Source: Pseudomonas sp. WN033 (GTDB lineage: Bacteria > Pseudomonadota > Gammaproteobacteria > Pseudomonadales > Pseudomonadaceae). Taken from it: DNA of 64,000 nt. Below are positions 16,575 through 27,276 of the stretch, piece by piece. Each line of letters begins with the position of its first letter. Position 1 is the stretch's first letter. The notes under the pieces are model-generated. The model saw only the letters and a list, made by a program, of their open reading frames with translations. It made no database searches and was not told the origin of the DNA. The position numbers and the translations under genes were made by a program. The stretch lies in NCBI GenBank assembly GCA_002287035.1, contig NSKG01000003.1, forward strand, positions 372,001 to 436,000. The letters are read 5' to 3'.

Positions 16575-18161
16575 TCAGTGATGCTCGCGAGTAGCGCGGA
16601 AGCGGATGTCCGGCCAGCGCTCTTCGGTCAGGCTCAGGTTGACCCGGGTCGGGGCCAGGTAGGTCAGGTGACCGCCGCCATCCACTGCCAGGTTCTCCAC
16701 CGCCTTGTTGCGGAACTCCTCAAGTTTCTTCTTATCGTCTGACTCGATCCAGCGTGCTGACCAGACGTTGATCGGCTCGTACAGACACTCGACCTTGTAT
16801 TCTTCCTTCAGCCGGCTGGCGACCACATCGAACTGCAGAACCCCGACCGCGCCGAGAATGATGTCGTTGTTGCGCTCGGGGAAGAACACCTGGGTCGCGC
16901 CTTCCTCGGCCAGTTCTTGCAGGCCCTGGCGCAATTGCTTGGATTTCAGCGGGTCTTTCAGCCGCACCCGGCGGAACAGTTCCGGGGCGAAGTGCGGGAT
17001 GCCGGTGAAACCGAGCTTTTCACCCTCGGTAAAGGTATCGCCGATCTGGATGGTGCCGTGGTTGTGCAGACCGATGATATCGCCGGCCCAGGCCTCTTCA
17101 AGATGCTCACGCTCGGCCGCGAAGAAGGTCAGGGCGTCGGCAATCCGGACATCCTTGCCGGTGCGCACCTGATGCAGCTTCATACCCTTCTCGTAGCGCC
17201 CGGAACAGATGCGCATAAAGGCAATCCGGTCGCGGTGCTTGGGATCCATATTGGCCTGGATCTTGAAAATAAAGCCGGTGAACGGAGCTTCGGTGGCTTC
17301 CACCTGGCGCTCGTTGGCCGGCCGCGGCAGCGGTGCCGGTGCCCAGTCGACAATGGCATCGAGCACCTGATCGACACCGAAGTTGCCCAGTGCGGTACCG
17401 AAAAACACCGGGGTCATCTCGCCCTTGAGAAAAGCCTCGGGCTCGAAGCTGTGGCAGGCGCCCTGCACCAGTTCCAGTTCTTCGACGAAGCTGTCGTAAA
17501 CATCGCCCAGATAGTCGCGGGCCTCGGCCGAGTCCAGCCCCTGAATCCGCTGCTGTTCGGTACGCTCATGGCCGTGTCCGGGCTGGTAGACGATGATGTA
17601 GTCGCCCTGCAGGTGATAGACGCCTTTGAAATCCTTGTAACAGCCGATTGGCCAGGTGATCGGCGCGGCCTTGATGTTGAGTACCGCCTCGATCTCGTCG
17701 AGCAGTTCGATCGGGTCGCGAATGTCGCGGTCGAGCTTGTTGACGAAGCTGACGATCGGGGTGTCGCGCAGCCGGCAGACTTCCATCAGTGCGATGGTTC
17801 GCGGCTCGACCCCCTTACCGCCGTCGAGCACCATCAGTGCCGAGTCGACTGCCGTCAGGGTGCGGTAGGTGTCTTCCGAGAAGTCCTCGTGACCGGGGGT
17901 GTCGAGCAGGTTGATCATGCACTCGCGGTAGGGGAACTGCATCACCGAGGTACTGACCGAAATGCCACGCTGTTTCTCCATCGCCATCCAGTCGGAAGTG
18001 GCATGGCGGTCGGATTTGCGTGCCTTGACCGTACCGGCGACGTTGATCGCCTGGCCCATCAGCAGCAATCGTTCGGTGATGGTGGTTTTACCCGCATCCG
18101 GGTGCGAGATGATGGCGAAGGTACGGCGCTTGGCGACTTCTTTGGCGATGGCGTTGGACAT
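16575..18161 (-). CDS. prfC: Peptide chain release factor 3
   Basis: A 528-residue translational GTPase that recycles RF1/RF2 after peptide release. G-domain motifs appear in order: [15 protein letters not shown] near residue 18, the switch region [32 protein letters not shown], and NKLDRD. Length and the C-terminal domain ([15 protein letters not shown]) are normal for RF3. The ATG at 18161 ([20 protein letters not shown]) is the usual family start. Confidence 0.97.
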   Translation of the reverse strand: MSNAIAKEVAKRRTFAIISHPDAGKTTITERLLLMGQAINVAGTVKARKSDRHATSDWMAMEKQRGISVSTSVMQFPYRECMINLLDTPGHEDFSEDTYRTLTAVDSALMVLDGGKGVEPRTIALMEVCRLRDTPIVSFVNKLDRDIRDPIELLDEIEAVLNIKAAPITWPIGCYKDFKGVYHLQGDYIIVYQPGHGHERTEQQRIQGLDSAEARDYLGDVYDSFVEELELVQGACHSFEPEAFLKGEMTPVFFGTALGNFGVDQVLDAIVDWAPAPLPRPANERQVEATEAPFTGFIFKIQANMDPKHRDRIAFMRICSGRYEKGMKLHQVRTGKDVRIADALTFFAAEREHLEEAWAGDIIGLHNHGTIQIGDTFTEGEKLGFTGIPHFAPELFRRVRLKDPLKSKQLRQGLQELAEEGATQVFFPERNNDIILGAVGVLQFDVVASRLKEEYKVECLYEPINVWSARWIESDDKKKLEEFRNKAVENLAVDGGGHLTYLAPTRVNLSLTEERWPDIRFRATREHH

Positions 18162-18296
18162 GTGCTGTTCGGTTCGTGCTGAGGCAGGGAGCCACGGCAC
18201 ATCAGCGCCAGCCGGCTCCAGGCGGAGGTAAAGGACAATCGGCGGGTATTGTGGCCGATTGTCGTGGTCAAGACAAAGGGTATCGCTGCCCGCCGG

Positions 18297-19478
<1,182 letters not shown>

Positions 19479-19502
19479 TTATTTCAATGGGTTGATAAAA
19501 GT

Positions 19503-19518
19503 TGGTACAGCCATTGCT
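19503..19518 (+). promoter_or_regulatory. Sigma-54 promoter of nrtABC
   Basis: TGGTACA-N4-TTGCT fits TGGYACR-N4-TTGCW. The predicted start near 19530 leaves a leader of about 175 nt before the nrtA ATG. Confidence 0.8.
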
Positions 19519-19577
19519 TTATTCGGGACAGGGGCAAGGCATGCAGATGAGGCGGCCGGCCTGACAATTTGATCTCA

Positions 19578-19637
19578 GGGCAAAGGCGTCCACCGACACG
19601 ACCGTGAACAGGGTTGTGAACGTGGGCGCCTTTTTTT
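19578..19637 (+). promoter_or_regulatory. ANTAR-type hairpin overlapping a leader terminator (nrtA)
   Basis: GGGC-AAAGGC-GTCC (19578-19591) has the same stem and AxxG hexaloop as the porin leader. It conflicts with a strong terminator, GGCGTCCAC (19585-19593) pairing with GTGGGCGCC (19622-19630), with an inner CACGACC/GGTTGTG stem and seven T after it. This is the expected layout for NasT-type antitermination in response to nitrate or nitrite. Confidence 0.75.
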
Positions 19638-19705
19638 GTGCCTGCATCAAGGAGTCCGGCCTGCGTCCTGATCGGCGAACCAACACTTTATCGAGGAGCT
19701 ATTCC

Positions 19706-21100
19706 ATGTCACATGCAGGTAATCGGGCACATACGGGGCTGGCGACCATTGGCCGGCGACTGGCGACAGCGCTGCTGGGGGTTGGACTGTTGAGCAGCGC
19801 ACTGGCTCAGGCTGCCGGGCCGCTGGAGAAAGAAGATCTGAAGTTCGGCTTTATCAAACTGACCGATATGGCGCCGCTGGCGATTGCCTACGAGCGCGGT
19901 TATTTCGAGGATGAAGGGCTGTTCGTCACCCTTGAGGCCCAGGCCAACTGGAAGGTGTTGCTCGACCGGGTGATCGATGGCGAACTGGACGGTGCGCACA
20001 TGCTGGCCGGCCAGCCAATTGGCGCAACCATTGGGTTTGGTACCGAGGCCCATGTGGTTACCGCCTTTTCCATGGATCTCAACGGTAATGCGATCACCGT
20101 TTCCAACGAAGTCTGGGAGGCGATGAAGCCACATATTCCGCACGAGAATGGCAAGCCGGTACATCCGATCAAGGCCGATTACCTCAAGCCGGTAGTCGAG
20201 AGCTTCCGCGATCGTGGGCAGCGCTTCCAGATGGGCATGGTGTTCCCGGTCTCGACCCACAACTACGAGCTGCGCTACTGGCTGGCCGCTGGCGGCATTC
20301 ATCCTGGCTATTACGCCCCGCACAAAGGTGATACTTCCGGTCAACTGGATGCCGAGGTGCTGCTCTCGGTCACCCCGCCGCCGCAGATGCCGGCCACGCT
20401 TCAGGCCGGCACCATTCATGGCTACTGCGTCGGTGAGCCGTGGAACCAGCAAGCGGTGTTCATGGGCATCGGGGTGCCGGTGATCACCAACTACGAAATC
20501 TGGCGCAACAACCCGGAGAAGGTGTTCGGGGTCAGCAACAGCTGGGCAGAACAGCATCCCAATACCCACATTGCCGTGGTCAAGGCTCTGATCCGCGCCG
20601 CCCACTGGCTGGACGCCGACAATAACGCCAACCGCGCCGAGGCGGTGAAGATCCTGGCCCAGCCGCACTATGTCGGGGCTGATGAGGCGGTGATCGCCAA
20701 CTCGATGACTGGCACCTTCGAATACGAGAAGGGTGATCGGCGTGAGGTACCGGACTTCAACGTGTTCTTCCGTCATCACGCGACCTATCCCTACTACTCC
20801 GATGCCATCTGGTTCCTGACCCAGATGCGCCGTTGGGGCCAGATCCCTGAGCACAAGCCTGACAGCTGGTATCTGGACATGGCCAAGAAGGTCTACCGCC
20901 CGGAAGTCTACCGCCAGGCCGCCGAGGCGTTGATCGCCGAAGGCAAGCTGCCGGCCTCGGCGTTCCCCGACTTCGCCACAGAAGACGGCATGCGGGCGCC
21001 GCAGAGCGAGTTTATCGACGGTGTGGTGTTTGATGGCCGAACCCCCAACGACTACCTCAACAGCCTGACGATCGGACTCAAGGGCGAGCAGAAACTCTGA
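19706..21100 (+). CDS. nrtA: Nitrate-type ABC transporter substrate-binding protein
   Basis: A 464-residue periplasmic protein of the NrtA/CmpA family. The signal segment (about residues 15-38) carries paired arginines ahead of the hydrophobic core ([20 protein letters not shown]), so Sec or Tat export is possible. Family hallmarks include [35 protein letters not shown] and [18 protein letters not shown]. The start ATG at 19706 has GAGGAG upstream; the GTG at 19604 would read through the terminator leader. First gene of nrtABC, behind the sigma-54 promoter and antitermination leader. Nitrate or nitrite is the likely ligand; cyanate or bicarbonate relatives exist. Confidence 0.85.
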   Translation: MSHAGNRAHTGLATIGRRLATALLGVGLLSSALAQAAGPLEKEDLKFGFIKLTDMAPLAIAYERGYFEDEGLFVTLEAQANWKVLLDRVIDGELDGAHMLAGQPIGATIGFGTEAHVVTAFSMDLNGNAITVSNEVWEAMKPHIPHENGKPVHPIKADYLKPVVESFRDRGQRFQMGMVFPVSTHNYELRYWLAAGGIHPGYYAPHKGDTSGQLDAEVLLSVTPPPQMPATLQAGTIHGYCVGEPWNQQAVFMGIGVPVITNYEIWRNNPEKVFGVSNSWAEQHPNTHIAVVKALIRAAHWLDADNNANRAEAVKILAQPHYVGADEAVIANSMTGTFEYEKGDRREVPDFNVFFRHHATYPYYSDAIWFLTQMRRWGQIPEHKPDSWYLDMAKKVYRPEVYRQAAEALIAEGKLPASAFPDFATEDGMRAPQSEFIDGVVFDGRTPNDYLNSLTIGLKGEQKL

Positions 21101-21108
21101 AACGCCTT

Positions 21109-21128
21109 GGCCCCGCGGCTGCGGGGCC
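21109..21128 (+). terminator. Intercistronic hairpin after nrtA
   Basis: GGCCCCGC (21109-21116) pairs with GCGGGGCC (21121-21128) between the nrtA stop and the nrtB start. There is no T-run. It probably slows decay or attenuates, favouring more binding protein than permease. Confidence 0.5.
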
Positions 21129-21140
21129 GGGCTGAGGTGC

Positions 21141-22166
21141 ATGAACATGACCAATCGACTGATTCACTACCTTGAAATGACCGGCTTCACCTGGATGGTG
21201 CCGGTGGTGCGCCTGGTGCGCGGCGAGAACCTGCGCGAACAGCTCGGTGAGCTGTTCAACCGGGTCGGTCTGCCGCTGCTGGCGATCGCAATCTTCCTGC
21301 TGCTGTGGTCGGCGCTGGCGGCCCAGGTCAAGACCAGCCTGGGCGACTTGCCTGGCCCCGTTCAGGTCTGGGAACAGGCCGGCAACCTGTATGCCGAGCA
21401 TCAGGCCGAGCGCGGGCGCGAGCGAGCCTTTCTCGAGCGTCAGGTCGAACGCAACGCCCGGCTACTGGAAGCCGACCCCAACGCTGAAGTGCGCTGGCGC
21501 AGCTACACCGGCAAGCCGACCTTTGTCGATCAGATTTTCACCAGTCTGAAGACCGTCTTCGCCGGTTTCGTCCTGGCCAGTCTGGTGGCGATCCCGATTG
21601 GCGTAGCCTGTGGCCTGAGTCCGCGTTTGTATGGGGCGATCAGCCCGCTGGTACAGGTGCTTAAACCAGTGTCGCCATTGGCCTGGCTGCCGATTGTGAC
21701 CATGGTGGTCAGCGCCGTGTATGTCTCTGACGACCCCTGGTTCCAGCGCTCGTTCGTCACCTCGGCGATCACCGTGATGCTCTGCTCGCTGTGGCCGACG
21801 CTGATTAACACGGCGGTGGCGGTGGCTTCGATCGACCGCGACTGGATCAATGTCGGCCGGGTGATCCGCCTGCCGCTGGCCACCCGGATTTTCAAGATCG
21901 CCATTCCCGCGGCCCTGCCGATGATGTTCACCGGTCTGCGGATTTCGCTGGGGATCGGCTGGATGGTCCTGATCGCCGCCGAAATGCTGGCGCAGAACCC
22001 AGGCCTGGGCAAGTTCATCTGGGACGAGTTCCAGAACGGCAGCTCCAACTCGCTGGGGCGGATCATGGTGGCGGTGCTGGCGATTGGCATCATCGGCTTT
22101 CTGCTCGACTGGCTGATGGTCACTCTGCAGAAATGCCTGTCCCACGACAAGACCGCGGCCCAATGA
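21141..22166 (+). CDS. nrtB: Nitrate-type ABC transporter permease
   Basis: A 341-residue inner-membrane permease of the NrtB/SsuC class. A hydrophobic helix near residues 40-60 is followed by a long charged periplasmic loop or helix (ERGRERAFLERQVERNARLL), an insertion longer than in most NrtB. Five C-terminal membrane segments carry the EAA-type loop VGRVIRLPLATRIFKIAIPAA. It lies 40 nt after nrtA and 28 nt before nrtC, forming one operon. Confidence 0.85.
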   Translation: MNMTNRLIHYLEMTGFTWMVPVVRLVRGENLREQLGELFNRVGLPLLAIAIFLLLWSALAAQVKTSLGDLPGPVQVWEQAGNLYAEHQAERGRERAFLERQVERNARLLEADPNAEVRWRSYTGKPTFVDQIFTSLKTVFAGFVLASLVAIPIGVACGLSPRLYGAISPLVQVLKPVSPLAWLPIVTMVVSAVYVSDDPWFQRSFVTSAITVMLCSLWPTLINTAVAVASIDRDWINVGRVIRLPLATRIFKIAIPAALPMMFTGLRISLGIGWMVLIAAEMLAQNPGLGKFIWDEFQNGSSNSLGRIMVAVLAIGIIGFLLDWLMVTLQKCLSHDKTAAQ

Positions 22167-22194
22167 GTACGGAATGAGTACAGGAGAGCACACT

Positions 22195-23061
22195 ATGTCA
22201 GTCATGCACGCTTTCAAGGAACTGGTCAACGAGCCGCAGCAGTCGGCCCAGGCCGAGCCGGCCACGGTTCGTTCATTCCTCGACCTGAGCGGGGTATCCA
22301 TCGATTTTCCGGTACGTGGCGGCAGCTTCCGCGCGCTGGACCGGGTCAATCTGAAAATTGCCAAGGGCGAGTACGTGTCGATCATCGGCCACTCCGGCTG
22401 TGGCAAATCGACCGTGCTGAACATTGTCGCCGGACTGCTGCAGGCTACCGAGGGTGGCGCCATTCTGGAGGGCCGGGAAGTGACCCAGCCGGGGCCGGAC
22501 CGGGCGGTGGTGTTCCAGAACCACGCCCTGTTGCCCTGGCTGACCTGCTACCAGAACGTCGAGCTGGCGGTCAAAGCCGTATTCAAGCGCCGCAAAAGCC
22601 GCAAGGAGATGCGCGAATGGATCGAGCACAACCTGCGCCTGGTGCACATGGAGCATGCCATGCACAAATACCCGGCGGAAATCTCCGGGGGCATGAAGCA
22701 GCGGGTCGGGATTGCCCGGGCGCTGGCTATGGAGCCTACTGTGCTGCTGATGGATGAGCCGTTCGGCGCGCTCGATGCGCTGACCCGTGCTCATCTGCAG
22801 GACTCGGTGATGGCGATCCAGGCTGAACTGAACAACACCGTGCTGATGGTCACTCACGACGTCGACGAAGCTGTGCTGTTGTCGGACAAGATCGTGATGA
22901 TGACCAATGGCCCGGCGGCCAAGGTCGGTGAGGTCTTGAGTATCGACCTGGAGCGCCCGCGTGATCGTCTGGCGCTGGCCAATGATGCTCGCTACAACCA
23001 GTACCGCTCCGAAGTGCTGCGCTTTCTCTACGAGCGTCAACGCCGGCCCCGGGACGTCTGA
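22195..23061 (+). CDS. nrtC: Nitrate-type ABC transporter ATP-binding protein
   Basis: A 288-residue ABC ATPase. Walker A is GHSGCGKSTVLN, the Q-loop VFQNHALLPWLT, the signature ISGGMKQRVGIARALAMEP, Walker B VLLMDEPFGALD, and the switch histidine THDVDEAVLL. It lacks the NrtA-like C-terminal sensor fusion of cyanobacterial NrtC. I prefer the ATG at 22195, which has AGGAGA nine bases upstream, over the ATG at 22174. The symbol follows the operon; NrtD-like would be equally fair. Confidence 0.85.
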   Translation: MSVMHAFKELVNEPQQSAQAEPATVRSFLDLSGVSIDFPVRGGSFRALDRVNLKIAKGEYVSIIGHSGCGKSTVLNIVAGLLQATEGGAILEGREVTQPGPDRAVVFQNHALLPWLTCYQNVELAVKAVFKRRKSRKEMREWIEHNLRLVHMEHAMHKYPAEISGGMKQRVGIARALAMEPTVLLMDEPFGALDALTRAHLQDSVMAIQAELNNTVLMVTHDVDEAVLLSDKIVMMTNGPAAKVGEVLSIDLERPRDRLALANDARYNQYRSEVLRFLYERQRRPRDV

Positions 23062-23068
23062 ACCTGGA

Positions 23069-23094
23069 CGGGGCGGGCACTATAGCCCGCCCCG
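23069..23094 (+). terminator. Terminator after nrtABC
   Basis: A ten-base G+C-rich stem CGGGGCGGGC with GCCCGCCCCG and a six-base loop, followed by TGTTCT. It lies just past the nrtC stop; the T-run is weak. Confidence 0.6.
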
Positions 23095-23131
23095 TGTTCT
23101 GGCGTGGTTGTGTTTCTGTGCTTGATCTATA

Positions 23132-23146
23132 TGATAAGCATTTTCA
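23132..23146 (+). promoter_or_regulatory. Fur-box-like site ahead of the iron two-component genes
   Basis: TGATAAG-C-ATTTTCA agrees with the Fur 7-1-7 palindrome TGATAAT-N-ATTATCA at 12 of 14 positions. It ends 15 nt before the regulator's likely ATG, where repression under iron sufficiency would be effective. Confidence 0.6.
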
Positions 23147-23161
23147 TCTGGAGCGATGAAC

Positions 23162-23884
23162 ATGCTTGCCGCCCCCTCGGACCGGCGTTGTGCGCACCTG
23201 GGACAGATTCTGGTAATCGAGGATGACCAACTGCTGTGCAGCCAGTTGTGTCGCCTGCTCAGTCACCAGGGCTATCTGACGCGTTACTGCCATGACGGCG
23301 AGTCTGGCCTGCAGGTGGCACTGAGCGAGCCCCATGATCTGGTGCTGCTGGACGTGAAGCTGCCCGGACTCAATGGTTTCAGCCTGCTGCGCCGGTTGCG
23401 CGAACAGCGCCAGACCCCGGTCATCATGCTGACCGCCAGTGGCGCTGAGGAGGAACGCATTCGCGGCCTGCGCCATGGTGCTGACGACTATCTGGCCAAG
23501 CCCTTCAACATGACCGAGTTGCAGTTGCGGATCGATGCGGTCCTGCGTCGAGCCCGGCCGCATGAGCCGCAGCGCCGTGAAACCCCGCAGCGGCTGCACG
23601 CCGACAGTCTGCAACTCGACCGGGTCAGTCAGGAGGTTAGGGTTGCCGGGCAGTTGGTCGAGCTGACCCCGATCCAGTTCCGCCTGCTGTGGTTGCTGGT
23701 CGAGCAACGAGGCGAGGTTCTATCCAAACCCTATCTGTATCGCAGCGTGCTGGAGCGTGATTACAGCCGTTATGACCGCAGCCTGGACATGCACATCAGC
23801 CGCATTCGCCGGCGTTTGGGCGAGGTCGGACTGGCGGCAGACCAACTGCAGACCCTGCATGGTCGGGGTTACCAGTTCTTATGA
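23162..23884 (+). CDS. OmpR-family response regulator of the iron-uptake cluster
   Basis: A 240-residue regulator. The receiver domain has IEDDQ acidic residues, phospho-acceptor Asp in LVLLDVKLPGLNGF and the conserved Lys in DDYLAKPFNMTELQ. A winged-helix DNA-binding domain follows from about residue 135 (VELTPIQFRLLWLLVEQRGE, then RSLDMHISRIRRRLG). GGAG at 23150-23153 is eight bases from the ATG at 23162 but only two from the ATG at 23156, so I choose 23162. It overlaps the kinase by four bases. The arrangement resembles PfeR/PirR, which control ferric-siderophore receptors. Confidence 0.85.
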   Translation: MLAAPSDRRCAHLGQILVIEDDQLLCSQLCRLLSHQGYLTRYCHDGESGLQVALSEPHDLVLLDVKLPGLNGFSLLRRLREQRQTPVIMLTASGAEEERIRGLRHGADDYLAKPFNMTELQLRIDAVLRRARPHEPQRRETPQRLHADSLQLDRVSQEVRVAGQLVELTPIQFRLLWLLVEQRGEVLSKPYLYRSVLERDYSRYDRSLDMHISRIRRRLGEVGLAADQLQTLHGRGYQFL

Positions 23885-25260
23885 ATCACCGACTGTTGTG
23901 GAAGCTGCTGCTACTGGTGGGCCTGGGCAGCATGCTGCTGTTCTGGCTGGTGACCCGGCTGACCTGGCACGCCGAGGAAGCCATGAGCTTCATTGCCCAA
24001 AGCCATCAGCAGACCCTGCGCAATTATGCGGCCCAGGCCGAAGCCCTGCACCAGGCCGGCGACGATCAGGCGCTGACGCGCTGGTTGCAGACTCTGCAAC
24101 AGCAGGAGAACACCTGGGCCGCGGTGGTCAGTGCCGAGGTCAAGGCGCTGTCTGGTGAACTGTCGCCTCGTTTTGTCGAGCACTTCGGTCTGGGCCGTGA
24201 TCTGTCGTGGAAGATTCATCTGTATTTCAGTGAAAACCCGATCATGGACATCCCCTTCAGCGATCAGCAGACGCACTTTCTGATCCAGTTGCCGCAGCGC
24301 ATGCGCCCAGGCAACTACTGGTTTTCCTCGCGCATGCTGTTGCAACTGGTACTGCCGCTGGGGTTGCTGAGTCTGCTGTGCTTTGTGCTCTACCAGCATC
24401 TGATGCAGCCGGTACGCCGGCTGGAACAGGCCACCCGGCAGTTCAGCGAAGGCGCCTACGGGGTCCGGGTCAGGAATCTCCTGGGCAGTCGCAATGACGA
24501 ACTGGCGACCCTGGCTGAGACCTTTGACCAGATGGCCGAGCGCACCGGTCAACTGATCCTGACCCAGCGTCAGCGCCTGTCTGAACTCTCGCATGAACTG
24601 CGCACCCCGTTGACCCGCATCGACATGGCAGTCAGCCTGGCCGAACAGGACCCGGAGGACTGCCAGCGTCTGCTTGAGCGTATTCGCTCTGATAGCCAGG
24701 GTATGCGCCGGCTGGTTGAAGACACCCTGACCCTGACCTGGCTGGAAAACGAGGCGCCGGACCTGCGCGATGAACTGGTCGATCTGACCGCGTTGCTCGA
24801 CAGTCTGATCGACGACGCCCGCTTCGAATTTCCGCAGCAGCAGCTACTGGCCGAACTGCCGGCCGAAGCGCAGTTGCAGGCCAGCAACCACCGGGCCCTG
24901 GGGCAGGCGGTCGAGAATGTGTTGCGCAACGCCCTGACCCATACCCCGGCCGGGCGGCAGGTCGAACTCCGGCTTGAAGAGCGTGAACAGGACTATTTGC
25001 TGAGTATCAGCGACAGTGGTAGCGGGGTGCCCGAACAGTGGCTGGAGTCGATTTTTCAGCCATTCTTCCGGGTCCCGGGGGCCGACCTGTCCGGCCACAG
25101 CGGCTTTGGTCTTGGGTTGGCCCTGGCACGCCGCCAGATCCTTGCCATAGGCGGCACTATTGAGGCGTGCAACCGTGAGCATGGCGGTCTGCAGATGCTG
25201 ATCCAGTTACCCAAAGGTAACAAATGTAAAAGTGATTCCACCGCGACCTTACACAAATGA
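23881..25260 (+). CDS. Sensor histidine kinase of the iron-uptake cluster
   Basis: A 459-residue membrane kinase. TM1 covers residues 6-24, a periplasmic sensor domain of about 120 residues follows, and TM2 is near LLQLVLPLGLLSLLCFVLY. A HAMP domain contains LMQPVRRLEQATRQFS. The H-box LSELSHELRTPLTRID has His238, and ATP-binding N, G1 and G2 boxes follow (ENVLRNALTHTP, DSGSGVP, GFGLGLALARRQ). Its start overlaps the regulator stop (ATGA). PfeS/PirS-like; the ligand is presumably the siderophore handled by the adjacent TonB receptor, which is inference from context. Confidence 0.85.
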   Translation: MNHRLLWKLLLLVGLGSMLLFWLVTRLTWHAEEAMSFIAQSHQQTLRNYAAQAEALHQAGDDQALTRWLQTLQQQENTWAAVVSAEVKALSGELSPRFVEHFGLGRDLSWKIHLYFSENPIMDIPFSDQQTHFLIQLPQRMRPGNYWFSSRMLLQLVLPLGLLSLLCFVLYQHLMQPVRRLEQATRQFSEGAYGVRVRNLLGSRNDELATLAETFDQMAERTGQLILTQRQRLSELSHELRTPLTRIDMAVSLAEQDPEDCQRLLERIRSDSQGMRRLVEDTLTLTWLENEAPDLRDELVDLTALLDSLIDDARFEFPQQQLLAELPAEAQLQASNHRALGQAVENVLRNALTHTPAGRQVELRLEEREQDYLLSISDSGSGVPEQWLESIFQPFFRVPGADLSGHSGFGLGLALARRQILAIGGTIEACNREHGGLQMLIQLPKGNKCKSDSTATLHK

Positions 25261-25274
25261 GAATCCGCCCCTGT

Positions 25275-25289
25275 TGAGATTTATTCTTA
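25275..25289 (+). promoter_or_regulatory. Weak Fur-box-like site ahead of the TonB receptor
   Basis: TGAGATT-T-ATTCTTA agrees with the 7-1-7 Fur palindrome at 10 of 14 positions, in the 46-base gap between the kinase stop and the receptor ATG. Confidence 0.4.
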
Positions 25290-25306
25290 TTAAATAGGGG
25301 GGAGTC

Positions 25307-27268
25307 ATGAATCGCTGTCCAAGTCGGTTGTCGGTATTGGGGGCCATGGTGGCCGGGAGTCTGTTGGGTGGGCATGTGCAGGCCCAGGATCAGCCACTGC
25401 AACTGCAGTCCACTGAGGTGACCGCCAGCCCTGAGTCAGATGAGCGGCACAGCGTTGAAGCGCAAACCCTGGCGCGCTATCAGGCCAGTGATCTGGAGGA
25501 TGTGTTCAGTTCCGATGTTGAGGTCAATGTCGGTGGTGGCCACAGCGCCGCGCAGAAACTGTACCTGCGCGGGGTTGAAGACACCCTGCTGAACATCAGC
25601 ATCGATGGTGCCCAACAGGCCGGTCAGGTGTTCCACCACACCGGGCGCATCAGCATCGAGCCCGAGCTGCTCAAGCGCGCCGATATCCAGAGCGGTACCG
25701 GTGATGCGACTGCCGGCCCCGGGGCTCTGGGTGGCAGTATCCGTTTCGTCACCAAAGACCCCGAGGACCTGTTGCGTCCTGGCCAGCAGATGGGCGCGCT
25801 GGTCAAGGGCACCTATTACAGCAACGCTGAAGGCTACAAGGTCAATACCAGCCTGTATGGCCGGTTCAATCAGGACTGGTCGGGCATGCTGGTGGCGACC
25901 TATCAGGATCAGAATGACTACGACGATGGCAACGGTGATCGGGTGTTGGGCACGGGCGCGCGCCAGCAACTGGGGTTTGCCAAGCTGGTGGGGCAACTGA
26001 CGCCTGATCAGACCTTGCGCCTGAGCTATGACCGGCGCGAAGACCAGGGTGAGCGTACCCAGCGTCCGCAATGGGTGGTCAGTGGTTTCAACCGCGCCTA
26101 TCCACTCAAGAGCGTGCGTGAAACCTACACCCTCAATCATGCCTGGCAACCGCTCGCCAACCCGCTGTTGGCGCTGGAAACCACCCTGTACCACACCACC
26201 ACCGAGCTGACCCAGGACGTGTTCGATCGGTGGGGCAAGTACCACGGCGAAGTCGAGTCGACGGGCATGGATCTGCGCAACACCAGCGAGCTGGGTAGCC
26301 ACCGGATCACGTACGGTATCGACTACCGCGATGACAAGGTCACCGCCGGGCCGGCCGCCAACCGTTCCGAGAACAAGGAAACCGGCAGTGTCATGGGGCT
26401 GTATGTGCAGGACAGCATCCGCGTGACTCGTGACCTGTTGCTGGGACTGGGGCTGCGCTATGACCGTTACCGGCTCGACGATGCGACCGACCAGAGCTTC
26501 AAGGACACCGGTTTCAGCCCGAATGTGAATCTGCGCTATGAGCTGACCCCCAACCTGAGCCTGCTGGCCGGCCACAGCCGGGCCCTGCGCGGGCCGAAGA
26601 TTCGCGATGCGTTCAAGCTCGACAGCGCTGCCAATGATCCGAACCTCAAGGCCGAGAAGGCTCGCACTTCCGAACTGGGGTTCGAGTACGAGCAGGGTGG
26701 CTGGAGCCTGGGTGGCAAGCTCTATCGGACTGACATCCGTGATGTGATCGCCGATTTTCTCGGTGGCCCGCGGCTGTATGAAAACAGCGGCGATCTGCGC
26801 TCCAAGGGCTTTGTGTTGAACACGGCCTACCACTGGTCACAGGTCAGCGCCGGGATCAGCTTCCACCGCAACGACGCTCGCATTGATGGTCAGCGGTTGA
26901 ATGTCTACGAACACAATGGGCTGGGCACCAGCATGGGCGACACCTGGATACTGCACAGCGACTGGCGCGCCAGCGATCGTCTGGAACTGGGCTGGCAGGG
27001 GCGTTTCGTGCGTCGTCTCGACAACCTGCGCACCAGCGTCGGTGTGGTCGACAAGCCCGGTTATGGCGTCCATGACCTGTATCTGAGCTGGCAGCCGTTG
27101 CAGCAGGATCAGTTGACCTTGAGCCTGACGCTCAAGAACGTATTCGATAAACAGTATCTCGACCATGCCAGCAACGAGGACTTCGAAGGCATTCCGGGTT
27201 ATGCCGGCGTGGTTGGTTCTGCCGAGGCGGGGCGTGAGTGGCGCCTTGGTCTGGCCTGGCGCTACTGA
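25307..27268 (+). CDS. TonB-dependent ferric-siderophore/iron receptor
   Basis: A 653-residue outer-membrane receptor. The signal peptide covers residues 1-26 (ending GGHVQAQ), the plug domain runs about 35-150 with LYLRGVEDTLLNISIDGAQ and GPGALGGSIRFVTKDPEDLL, and a 22-strand barrel ends in the aromatic C-terminus WRLGLAWRY. The late barrel motif LTLKNVFDKQYLDH is typical. The ATG at 25307 has GGGGGGAG upstream. It heads an operon with a complete ABC importer and follows a PfeRS-like two-component pair, which argues for a regulated xenosiderophore or catecholate substrate. The exact ligand cannot be read. Confidence 0.85.
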   Translation: MNRCPSRLSVLGAMVAGSLLGGHVQAQDQPLQLQSTEVTASPESDERHSVEAQTLARYQASDLEDVFSSDVEVNVGGGHSAAQKLYLRGVEDTLLNISIDGAQQAGQVFHHTGRISIEPELLKRADIQSGTGDATAGPGALGGSIRFVTKDPEDLLRPGQQMGALVKGTYYSNAEGYKVNTSLYGRFNQDWSGMLVATYQDQNDYDDGNGDRVLGTGARQQLGFAKLVGQLTPDQTLRLSYDRREDQGERTQRPQWVVSGFNRAYPLKSVRETYTLNHAWQPLANPLLALETTLYHTTTELTQDVFDRWGKYHGEVESTGMDLRNTSELGSHRITYGIDYRDDKVTAGPAANRSENKETGSVMGLYVQDSIRVTRDLLLGLGLRYDRYRLDDATDQSFKDTGFSPNVNLRYELTPNLSLLAGHSRALRGPKIRDAFKLDSAANDPNLKAEKARTSELGFEYEQGGWSLGGKLYRTDIRDVIADFLGGPRLYENSGDLRSKGFVLNTAYHWSQVSAGISFHRNDARIDGQRLNVYEHNGLGTSMGDTWILHSDWRASDRLELGWQGRFVRRLDNLRTSVGVVDKPGYGVHDLYLSWQPLQQDQLTLSLTLKNVFDKQYLDHASNEDFEGIPGYAGVVGSAEAGREWRLGLAWRY

Positions 27269-27276
27269 GGTTGGCG

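Noticed and set aside
16917-18182. A 421-codon plus-strand open frame across prfC
   Set aside because: Shadow of release factor 3; no domain or ribosome site.
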